Assembly (NCBI RefSeq): GCF_004349355.1
Contig: NZ_SMFK01000008.1
Span: 62,461-126,460 of the forward strand
DNA: 64,000 nt
Direction of reading: 5' to 3'
DNA from: Flavobacterium cellulosilyticum
GTDB lineage: Bacteria > Bacteroidota > Bacteroidia > Flavobacteriales > Flavobacteriaceae
A program made the position numbers and the translations under genes. Every line of letters starts with the position of its first letter. The stretch's first letter is position 1. The notes beneath the pieces were generated by a model, which saw nothing but the letters and a program-made list of their open reading frames with translations, had not been told where the DNA came from and did no database searches. Positions 57,152 through 64,000 of this stretch are shown here, piece by piece.

Positions 57152-58234
57152 CTAATCTTCTATTTCACCATCCAACCACATCATAAAAAGTTTATACCCA
57201 ATGGTAAGCACAATAGCACCCAGGAACAATCCAATAAAGCCATTGTAAATAAATCCACCAATAGAACCCAAGAAGATGACCATCATTGGAGCTGGGGCAT
57301 TTCTACCTAATAATATGGGTTTTAAAATATTGTCCGTTATAAGAGTAATTCCTATCCAAATAGACAGCATAACCGCTGTACCTGTACTAGAAACAGAAAA
57401 CATATAGATGCAAATAGGAATCGCTATTGGCCCCACTCCTACTTGAACAATTGCAAAAATAAGACATGCCATGGCCCATAAACCTGCATAAGGAACTCCG
57501 GCAACAAAAAAACCAATACCTGCCATCGAAGCCTGAATAACAGCAACGCCCAAAACACCTTTGACTACGTTTCGGATAGTGAGAACGGTTGTTTCGGCAA
57601 AATGATCTCCCTTTGATCCAATTAATTTTTGAAATATTTTTTTTGAAATAATAATGGAAGTATCCGAATAGATTAACAAAAACCCAGAGATTATTATTGA
57701 AACTATAAAAGAAGCAATTCCCTTGCCAACACCAGCGAATGACAGCAATAACAAAGAACCATATTCTTTTATTTCATCAGAATATCTCATAATCGCTTCA
57801 TGCAAATTTTCTGAAGCTAATTGCCATATTTCAATAATAGGCTTGGCAATAGAGGGCCAATTCGCAGTACTTCCGCCAGGTGCAGGAATTAAAGGTTGTC
57901 CTAAACTAAATAATTCCCGAAAATGATTCACTCCTTCGTAAAGCGAATAGACGATCAATCCACTTGGAATTATTATAACACTCACCAGGAATAAAGTGAG
58001 AACAATTGCAGCAAAAATAGTCCTGCCTCTAAAAATCTTTACAATAGTTTCATAAACTGGAAATATGGCAATTGCGATTACAACAGCCCAAATCAAAATT
58101 AAAATAAAAGGTTTTAAAATATCAAAGCACCAAAAAAGAAGCAATAATAACACTCCAAGGCGAATAACAACATCAACTATATTTTTGAAGTTGAATCCTG
58201 TAGCGTTATCATTTGATGATTCCATTAGTTTCAC
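57152..58234 (-). CDS. AI-2E/PerM-family membrane protein, paralogue of 47987..49078
   Basis: This 360-residue polytopic protein has the family pattern: two N-terminal helix pairs, a roughly 80-residue polar insertion (about 110-160), and then helices including ILLFWCFDILKPFILILIWA, LWAMACLIFAIVQVGVGP and the C-terminal FLGSIGGFIYNGFIGLFLGA. The IWIGITLITDNILKPILLGR segment is the conserved loop. Its substrate is unknown. It is monocistronic as far as I can see, bounded by the repeat-bearing gap and a 260-bp gap toward sdaA. Confidence 0.88.
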   Translation of the reverse strand: MKLMESSNDNATGFNFKNIVDVVIRLGVLLLLLFWCFDILKPFILILIWAVVIAIAIFPVYETIVKIFRGRTIFAAIVLTLFLVSVIIIPSGLIVYSLYEGVNHFRELFSLGQPLIPAPGGSTANWPSIAKPIIEIWQLASENLHEAIMRYSDEIKEYGSLLLLSFAGVGKGIASFIVSIIISGFLLIYSDTSIIISKKIFQKLIGSKGDHFAETTVLTIRNVVKGVLGVAVIQASMAGIGFFVAGVPYAGLWAMACLIFAIVQVGVGPIAIPICIYMFSVSSTGTAVMLSIWIGITLITDNILKPILLGRNAPAPMMVIFLGSIGGFIYNGFIGLFLGAIVLTIGYKLFMMWLDGEIED

Positions 58235-58448
58235 TATTTTAATTTATAAATTGGTAAATATATAAAAGAGCCGTTGAACGCAAATCAAATTTTCCTAAAA
58301 ACATTACATCGAAATTCAATTCTAAAAATCATTTTGTGCTTTTAATAATTAACTCAAAAAATCATTTAAAAACACTTATTTCATCAACTATTTATAATTT
58401 AAAAGAGAAGTCTTAGCAAATTCGCAATTTTTATGATTTAAAAATCAT

Positions 58449-58476
58449 TTTGGGATATTCATTTGCTTTATATTTG
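58449..58476 (+). promoter_or_regulatory. Predicted promoter of the serine dehydratase gene
   Basis: TTTG at 58449 and TATATTTG at 58469 match the Bacteroidota -33 and -7 consensus with 16 bp between. The chosen ATG lies 18 bp after the -7 box, which also argues against the longer reading from 58450. Confidence 0.55.
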
Positions 58477-58494
58477 TTATTCAAAATCACTTTT

Positions 58495-59922
58495 ATGGAA
58501 GAATGTATCTCGGTTTTTGACATGCTAAAAATTGGAATTGGTCCTTCTAGTTCCCATACTCTTGGTCCATGGCGAGCTGCCAAACGATTCTTAGAAGAAT
58601 TGCGAAACGAAAATGTACTGCATGCTGTTGTCAGAATAAAAGTAGATTTATACGGTTCCCTTTCCTTGACGGGAAAAGGACACGCTACTGATTTAGCAAT
58701 AATGCTAGGTCTTTCAGGTCAAGATCCTGAAACTATTCCTATCCTAAACATTGCTGATATCATCAAAAATATTAAGGACCAAAATGAAATCCATCTTGGA
58801 AATGAAAGCATTATCCCTTTCCATTTTTTGCAAGACATTATTTTTAATAAAAACTTTCTTGATTTTCATGCCAATGGCTTGACTTTTACGACTTTTATTG
58901 ATGATAGAACCCCATACACTTCAACCTTCTACTCCATTGGAGGTGGATTTGTAATAAAGGAAGAGCGTCTCAATGCCAAAATGAAAATCCAGATAAAATG
59001 TGCTTTTCCTTTTCCTATACAAAATGCCGAAGAATTGTTGAATTATACCCTTCAAGAAAACAAAATAATTTCAGAAATTGTCTACGAAAACGAAAAATCA
59101 ATGCGTCCAGAAGCCGAAATTCATTACGAATTAATGCGCATTTGGAACACCATGCTGGAATGTATGTACATTGGTTGCCATACTGAAGGTGTTCTTCCAG
59201 GTGGATTAAATGTGCATCGAAGAGCATTTGACATCCACCAGAACCTCATAGGATTGTCTAATTACAATTCTCCTCAAACCTGGCTAGAACAAATACGATT
59301 AACAGAAGTTAAGTTTCGCCAAATATTAAAATGGGTAAGTTGTTTTGCATTGGCAACAAATGAAGTAAATGCATCCTTAGGCCGCGTAGTTACAGCACCT
59401 ACAAATGGAAGTGCTGGAGTAATTCCAGCCGTTTTAATGTACTATTTAGTTATCGAAAACCACGATGCTGGAGAAAAAGAAATCAAACAATTCCTGATGG
59501 TTGCTAGTGAAATAGGCAGTATTTTCAAAAAAGGATCGACAATTTCAGCAGCAATGGGTGGTTGTCAGGCCGAAATAGGCGTATCGTCAGCAATGGCTGC
59601 CGCCGCTTTATGCGAATTAATGGGAGGTTCTCCCGCTCAAGTCTTAATAGCTGCCGAAATTGCAATGGAACATCATTTAGGATTGACTTGCGATCCGATT
59701 GGTGGTTTAGTCCAAATACCCTGTATCGAAAGAAATACAATGGGCGCCTTAAAAGCAATAAACGCTGCTGAATTAGCCTTGGAAACCAATCCAAAAAACG
59801 CAAAAGTACCTTTGGACAAAGTGATTGATACCATGTGGCAAACTGCCAAGGATATGAACAATAAATACAAAGAAACCTCCGAAGGTGGTCTTGCAATCGC
59901 TGTAAATATGGCGGATTGTTAG
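58495..59922 (+). CDS. sdaA: L-serine ammonia-lyase (serine dehydratase), Fe-S type
   Basis: The enzyme converts L-serine to pyruvate and ammonia using a 4Fe-4S cluster. I start it at the ATG at 58495 ([20 protein letters not shown]), giving 475 residues. The beta domain carries [19 protein letters not shown] and [16 protein letters not shown]. The alpha domain has the cluster cysteines in [27 protein letters not shown] and its neighbours, plus [18 protein letters not shown]. It is a single-chain enzyme joining alpha and beta domains. The Nudix-fold regulator gene is convergent and ends 13 bp away. Confidence 0.95.
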   Translation: MEECISVFDMLKIGIGPSSSHTLGPWRAAKRFLEELRNENVLHAVVRIKVDLYGSLSLTGKGHATDLAIMLGLSGQDPETIPILNIADIIKNIKDQNEIHLGNESIIPFHFLQDIIFNKNFLDFHANGLTFTTFIDDRTPYTSTFYSIGGGFVIKEERLNAKMKIQIKCAFPFPIQNAEELLNYTLQENKIISEIVYENEKSMRPEAEIHYELMRIWNTMLECMYIGCHTEGVLPGGLNVHRRAFDIHQNLIGLSNYNSPQTWLEQIRLTEVKFRQILKWVSCFALATNEVNASLGRVVTAPTNGSAGVIPAVLMYYLVIENHDAGEKEIKQFLMVASEIGSIFKKGSTISAAMGGCQAEIGVSSAMAAAALCELMGGSPAQVLIAAEIAMEHHLGLTCDPIGGLVQIPCIERNTMGALKAINAAELALETNPKNAKVPLDKVIDTMWQTAKDMNNKYKETSEGGLAIAVNMADC

Positions 59923-59935
59923 ACTCAAAACTAAA

Positions 59936-60682
59936 TCACCAACCTTCATTCAATCCGTTCCTTAATGCTGCTTGATATTTTTCGGTATCATACATATATA
60001 AATCCGGTGATTTGTGGGCACCTCCTTTTCGGCTTTCGTCTAGTTTTACTAAAATATCGTATCGCAACATTTTTCTAAAAAAATTACCTCGGTTGAGTTT
60101 TTTCCCTAAAATAATTTCATATAATTTTTGAAGTTCAGGCATTGTGAATTTTTCTGGCAATAAATTCAAACCTATTGGTTTATAATTCAATTGTTTTCTA
60201 AGTGTGCTTAACCCTTTTTCAAAAATAATTCCATGATCCATCATTAGTTGGGGCAAATCCTCAATATCCTTCCATTCACATGCGTCTGAAAAACTATCAA
60301 CTACTAAATTTACCTTTGAATAATCAACTAAAGCATAAAATCCAATGGATAGAAATCGCTGTTTATTCCAAATTGTATCATCAAACTCACTAAAAAAACC
60401 TTCGGAACGATTCAAATCGCTAAAAACCCTGAATTGTTGTAAATAAATATTCTCTGCACCTGTTCTTTGTTGAAGTATTCTATTAGCAGCTTCTTTAATA
60501 TTTTCTGTTTTTAAAACATAACCTCCAGGAAGTGCCCAAAGATTATTTTCTTTCATCTTCACTGTCAAAATTTTCAAACTAGCATTATGATACCCAAAAA
60601 CAACACAATCAATAGACAAATTCGGGATATAAATTTCCCAAGATTCTTTTGACTTTTCTTCAATAATTTTTTTAAACTCCAT
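59936..60682 (-). CDS. Nudix-fold transcriptional regulator (NrtR/AraR-like) with degenerate Nudix box
   Basis: From the ATG at 60682 the 248-residue protein has an N-terminal Nudix fold (SIDCVVFGYHNASLKILTVK). The Nudix box at about 54-75 keeps the first Gly and Glu and an Arg, but the catalytic glutamates are replaced (GYVLKTE, then NRILQQRTG where R-E-U-x-E-E-x-G is expected). It should therefore bind a ligand rather than hydrolyse one. The C-terminal part (LPEKFTMPELQKLYEIILGK, then FFRKMLRYDILV) is the NrtR-type winged helix. Bacteroidota members such as arabinose-responsive AraR control sugar genes. It is divergent from a GH3 beta-glucosidase across a perfect palindrome. Confidence 0.85.
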   Translation of the reverse strand: MEFKKIIEEKSKESWEIYIPNLSIDCVVFGYHNASLKILTVKMKENNLWALPGGYVLKTENIKEAANRILQQRTGAENIYLQQFRVFSDLNRSEGFFSEFDDTIWNKQRFLSIGFYALVDYSKVNLVVDSFSDACEWKDIEDLPQLMMDHGIIFEKGLSTLRKQLNYKPIGLNLLPEKFTMPELQKLYEIILGKKLNRGNFFRKMLRYDILVKLDESRKGGAHKSPDLYMYDTEKYQAALRNGLNEGW

Positions 60683-60791
60683 AATTAAAAATTCATCGCT
60701 AAAGTACAAAAAGGAAGTTGACTTCAACTTTTTGAGAACCATATATAAAAATAATCTATTTTTTTTTACGAATATCTAAAAAAAATATCTA

Positions 60792-60816
60792 TTATTGCTT
60801 CATATTGAAGCAATAA
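60792..60816. promoter_or_regulatory. 25-bp palindromic operator candidate
   Basis: TTATTGCTTCA, a TAT centre and TGAAGCAATAA form perfect 11-bp arms. It lies 24 to 49 bp before the GH3 gene start and between it and the divergent regulator gene, a natural place for the regulator's operator. It lacks a T-tract and is not a terminator. Confidence 0.7.
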
Positions 60817-60840
60817 GTAATAATTAACTAAAATAACCTT

Positions 60841-63312
60841 ATGAAAAACTCATCATTTTTGAAAACAGTGAAAATATCATTGCTTTCTACACTAATTATT
60901 TCTGGAATTTCTTGGAATAAAAAAAACGATATTAAAGATGCAAATGGAATTCCATTACTAACAATTAATGCATTTACTTTTTCGGATTTAAACCAAAATG
61001 GAAAATTAGATAAATATGAAGATACTCGTCTACCTATAAGTGATAGGATACAAGATTTAATAAGTAAAATGACCGATGATGAAAAAGCAAGCATGCTTAT
61101 TGGAATTGGAATGCCAGGTTTTGACATGGTCTCAGCAAAATTTACAACTGAAGGTTTTCAAGGAAAAGTACCAGGAGCAGCAGGGGGAACTTATGAATTA
61201 AAAAGGTTAGGAATCCCAACTGTAGTTGTATCCGATGGACCTGCGGGACTGAGAATTAATCCAAAAAGGAATAATGATTCTAAAACGTATTACGCAACAG
61301 CATTTCCAGTAGGAACATCTTTGGCTTCGACTTGGAATACTGAGTTAATCAATAATGTTGGAAAGGCAATTGGTAACGAAGTGAAAGAATATGGTGTAGA
61401 TGTTTTATTAGGACCAGGAATGAATATACACAGGAATCCATTATGTGGAAGAAACTTTGAATATTATTCTGAAGATCCTTTACTAACAGGTAAAATTTCG
61501 GCGGCTATTATAAATGGTATTCAGTCTAATGGGGTTGGAACTTCGGCAAAACATTTTGCAGCTAACAATCAAGAGCGCAATCGAATGGGAATAAACGCAC
61601 ATATAAGCGAAAGAGCGATGCGTGAAATTTATTTAAGAGGTTTTGAAATTACTGTAAAAGAAGCACAGCCTTGGACAATAATGTCTTCTTATAATTCCAT
61701 TAATGGAACTTTTACCTCTCAAAGAAAAGATTTATTGACAACTATTTTAAGAAATGAATGGGGATTTAAAGGAATGGTAATGACCGATTGGTTTGGTGGA
61801 TATAGAAGTTTTAGTGTTCCATTTCTAAAAGAAGCTCCAACTAGCGACGTAACTGCACAATTATCTGCTGGGAATGATCTAATAATGCCAGGAATGCCTT
61901 CACAAAAACAAGCCATTTTAGACAATATGAAAAGCGGAAAATTATCTGCAGCAGTTGTTAATACCGATTTAACTCGTATTCTAGAGTTGGTAATGAGATC
62001 GCCTTCAATGAGTAATTACAAGTATTCAGACAAACCAAACCTTAAAGCAAATGCCGAAGTGACTAGACAAGCTGCTGCAGAGGGAACAATTTTATTAAAA
62101 AATGATAAAAACACTTTACCGTTTACTTCTAAATCAACACCATTAGCCATTTTTGGAATAACTTCTTATGATTTCATTTCGGGCGGAACTGGAAGTGGTG
62201 ACGTAAATGAAGCCTATTCAATTTCTTTAATAGACGGATTAACCAATTCAGGGTTTTCAATTGATAAAGATCTTGAAGGATTATACAAACCTTATGTAGT
62301 GGATCAGAAAGCAAAAGAAATGGAACGTCGTGAAAAAAACGGTGGATTATTAGCCACTCCAAAACGACTTTTAGAATTAGAGTTAAACAAAGCAATCATT
62401 GATAACAAATCGAATTCATCCGAACTTGCTTTGATTACGATAGGAAGAAATGCTGGTGAAGGAGATGATAGAAAAGTAGAAGACGACTTTAATTTAGCTG
62501 CAGACGAAGTAACATTAATAAACAATGTTTCGGAAGCATTTCACGCTAAAGGAAAAAAAGTAGTTGTCGTATTGAATATTGGTGGCGTAATTGAAACTGC
62601 TAGTTGGAGAGATAAAGTAGATGCTATTCTTTTACCTTGGCAACCAGGTCAAGAAGGAGGAAATTCTGTTGCCGATGTTTTTTCGGGGAAAACGAATCCA
62701 TCTGGAAAACTAACAATGACTTTTCCTGTAAAATATGAAGACGCAGCTGCCTCAAAATTTTGGATTGGCACCCCTGCTGAAAACCCAACAAGTGTTACTT
62801 ATGAAGAAGGAATTTATGTTGGTTATCGTTATTTCAATACTTTTGGAGTAAAACCTGCATATGAGTTTGGATACGGATTATCCTATACTAATTTTGATGT
62901 TTCTGGGTTGAAACTAAGTTCCAATTCTTTTTCCAAATCAATGACTGCAAATGTTACTGTGAAAAATACAGGAAAAATCGCTGGTAAAGAAGTAGTTGAA
63001 TTATACCTTTCGGCTCCATCTAAAAATACAGACAAACCAAGTTCAGAATTGAAAGCTTTTGTTAAAACAAAATTATTGCAACCAGGAGAAAGCCAAACGG
63101 TTACTTTAACTTTAAACCCTAAAGATTTAGCTTCATTTGTAGCTTCAAAAAATGCTTGGATTGCTGAAGCGGGTGATTATAAAGTTGGCATTGGAACTTC
63201 GTCTTTAAATATCAAACAAAAGGTTAATTTTACTTTAGCAAAGGAATTAGTTGTGGAAAATACAAATCCATCTTTTGCTGCTGACGTGAAATTTAAAGAT
63301 TTAAAACATTAG
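60841..63312 (+). CDS. GH3-family beta-glucosidase (glycoside hydrolase)
   Basis: The 823-residue exported enzyme has an N-terminal hydrophobic signal (ISLLSTLIISGISW) and an EF-hand-like calcium loop DLNQNGKLDKYED (residues 49-61, D49/N51/N53/K55/D57/E60). The GH3 TIM barrel follows, with substrate-binding LGPGMNIHRNPLCGRNFEYY and KHFAANNQE and the nucleophile D316 in VMTDWFGGYRS. The GH3 C-terminal domain contains GRNAGEGDDRKVE and WQPGQEGGNSVADVFSGK, and a fibronectin III-like domain ends the protein. It cleaves beta-linked glucosides or xylosides; the exact sugar is not given. The divergent regulator and palindrome suggest it is switched by a sugar. Confidence 0.93.
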   Translation: MKNSSFLKTVKISLLSTLIISGISWNKKNDIKDANGIPLLTINAFTFSDLNQNGKLDKYEDTRLPISDRIQDLISKMTDDEKASMLIGIGMPGFDMVSAKFTTEGFQGKVPGAAGGTYELKRLGIPTVVVSDGPAGLRINPKRNNDSKTYYATAFPVGTSLASTWNTELINNVGKAIGNEVKEYGVDVLLGPGMNIHRNPLCGRNFEYYSEDPLLTGKISAAIINGIQSNGVGTSAKHFAANNQERNRMGINAHISERAMREIYLRGFEITVKEAQPWTIMSSYNSINGTFTSQRKDLLTTILRNEWGFKGMVMTDWFGGYRSFSVPFLKEAPTSDVTAQLSAGNDLIMPGMPSQKQAILDNMKSGKLSAAVVNTDLTRILELVMRSPSMSNYKYSDKPNLKANAEVTRQAAAEGTILLKNDKNTLPFTSKSTPLAIFGITSYDFISGGTGSGDVNEAYSISLIDGLTNSGFSIDKDLEGLYKPYVVDQKAKEMERREKNGGLLATPKRLLELELNKAIIDNKSNSSELALITIGRNAGEGDDRKVEDDFNLAADEVTLINNVSEAFHAKGKKVVVVLNIGGVIETASWRDKVDAILLPWQPGQEGGNSVADVFSGKTNPSGKLTMTFPVKYEDAAASKFWIGTPAENPTSVTYEEGIYVGYRYFNTFGVKPAYEFGYGLSYTNFDVSGLKLSSNSFSKSMTANVTVKNTGKIAGKEVVELYLSAPSKNTDKPSSELKAFVKTKLLQPGESQTVTLTLNPKDLASFVASKNAWIAEAGDYKVGIGTSSLNIKQKVNFTLAKELVVENTNPSFAADVKFKDLKH

Positions 63313-63425
63313 AATTGATTATACTATATTAATCATCGTTGTCCGATTAAATCTTTTCAGAATAGATAAAACGGAATAGGTACAGTCGCTACGGGACATT
63401 AGGATTAGATTGACTGGATATATTT
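63313..63425. other. Intergenic stretch without recognisable gene
   Basis: I see no gene, terminator or promoter that I can support in this part of the roughly 440-bp gap after the GH3 gene. Confidence 0.5.
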
Positions 63426-63480
63426 CTACCAATATTTTGTTCCTAACAGAGCTTACCTCGTAGAGGTTAAATATTGGTAG
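63426..63480. repeat. Extragenic inverted repeat with nested hairpin
   Basis: CTACCAATATT and AATATTGGTAG form 11-bp outer arms. Inside, ACCTC-GTA-GAGGT makes a second stem. It resembles small palindromic repeats of flavobacterial genomes and lies next to a decayed gene. Confidence 0.65.
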
Positions 63481-63482
63481 TA

Positions 63483-63678
63483 AGAAAGTTGTAATATGTG
63501 ATTTGTATATATTTGGAGCTGGTTCTTTTGGTTAGGCTATTGCAAGAAGAGTTGGAACAGGAAAACCTGTTTAGTTTGCAGATAGTAGCCTTAAAAATAT
63601 TGAATCAGCTTCAAACTATTATGTGAAGCTGGTCCTGCCGCTAAACAGGAAGATGCGCTAGTTCCAATTTTTAAATAA
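63483..63678 (+). pseudogene. Remnant of a short-chain dehydrogenase-like gene
   Basis: In one frame the sequence reads FGAGSFG, stop, AIARRVGTGKPV, stop, FADSSLKNIESASNY. Placed over the stops this matches the N-terminal nucleotide-binding motif of short-chain dehydrogenases (typical GAGSIGQAIARRVGAGKHVLLAD). Two in-frame stops and a probable frameshift near 63620 (the continuation CEAGPAAKQEDALVPIFK ends at TAA 63678) show it is dead. The identification rests on a short stretch. Confidence 0.5.
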
Positions 63679-63755
63679 TGTAGCTATTAAATTATTAATT
63701 TGTATATAATTAAAGAGTAAAAACCTGTTTTTGAGTAAAGTACTAAACGAAATAT

Positions 63756-64000
63756 ATGCAAAACGGAATTCTTAAAACAAAACCCCATTATCCAATTTTA
63801 GATGGATTACGCGGCGTAGCAGCAATAATGGTGGTTGCTTTTCACATTTTTGAAGCACATGCAACAAGCCATCTTGACCAAATTATAAACCATGGATATC
63901 TTGCTGTGGATTTTTTCTTTTTATTGTCAGGATTTGTTATTGCATATGCTTATGATGACCGATGGGAAAAAATGTCGATTGGAAATTTTATTAAGCGACG
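63756..64000 (+). CDS. Acyltransferase-3 family membrane protein (partial, 5' end)
   Basis: The first 81 residues are visible before the window ends. MQNGILKTKPHYPILDGLRG, VAAIMVVAFHIFEAH and YLAVDFFFLLSGFVIAYAY are the hallmark of the Acyl_transf_3 (OafA/YrhL) family, including the catalytic-type His in the first helix and the FFLLSGF segment. Such integral membrane enzymes O-acetylate sugars of LPS, peptidoglycan or exopolysaccharide. The substrate cannot be read from this part. Confidence 0.88.
   Translation, partial: MQNGILKTKPHYPILDGLRGVAAIMVVAFHIFEAHATSHLDQIINHGYLAVDFFFLLSGFVIAYAYDDRWEKMSIGNFIKR

Noticed and set aside
59525..59896. 123-codon minus-strand frame inside the serine dehydratase gene
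   Set aside because: The opposite strand encodes a clear serine dehydratase; the Arg/Leu-rich product is an artefact.

Overview
The window is AT-rich and looks like a chromosome segment from a Flavobacterium-like member of the Bacteroidota. The evidence is a C-terminal type IX secretion sorting domain (51619..56505), leaders ending in the typical flavobacterial SFSQ/AQ pattern, promoters of the TAnnTTTG type, few Shine-Dalgarno sequences, and many families typical of flavobacteria. No rRNA, tRNA, CRISPR array, integrase, transposase or prophage was seen.

Layout. 1..316 is the tail of an ornithine/alanine racemase-like protein. 557..17330 (all minus strand) is a metal and drug efflux island: a Zn/Cd-type P-type ATPase, a CusB-like adaptor, a CusA pump fused to its own outer-membrane factor, a small Cys/His-rich protein, and then a second RND tripartite system. 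That second system appears to share one long transcript with a PAP2 phosphatase, a beta-propeller and a putative outer-membrane barrel. 17401..26659 is the most interesting part: a two-component system (19170..21118) surrounded by PepSY-like periplasmic proteins (one a pseudogene), a PAP2 phosphatase, a fatty-acid-hydroxylase/DUF5686 fusion and a DUF6134-like protein.

Five promoters in that part carry the same architecture: direct repeats of ATAGAATT with an 11-bp period, then exactly 6 bp, then a -7 box. I propose that these are the operators of the OmpR-type regulator encoded in their midst, defining an undescribed envelope-remodelling regulon. Through the first promoter it may also drive the second RND pump.

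27040..39468 is mostly housekeeping: Fe-S redox proteins, an MCE/MlaD protein, an amidase, LptD, RidA, methylglyoxal synthase, a GlcNAc-kinase-like protein, GAPDH and phosphofructokinase. 39689..51499 holds TamB, TsaD, RsmE, a DUF4159 protein, an M43 metalloprotease, an AI-2E family protein, a methyltransferase and a VanX-like dipeptidase. 51619..56505 is a giant secreted T9SS protein. 57152..64000 contains a second AI-2E protein, L-serine dehydratase, a Nudix-fold regulator divergent from a GH3 beta-glucosidase across a 25-bp palindrome, a decayed dehydrogenase fragment and the start of an acyltransferase.

Two genes show the same unusual design: an inner-membrane protein reads in frame through a signal-peptide-like segment into an outer-membrane protein (CusA-TolC and hydroxylase-DUF5686). 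Dispersed palindromic repeats occur between genes, including two copies of a roughly 100-bp element with conserved ends and a variable hairpin centre. All family names come from reading motifs, not from database searches.
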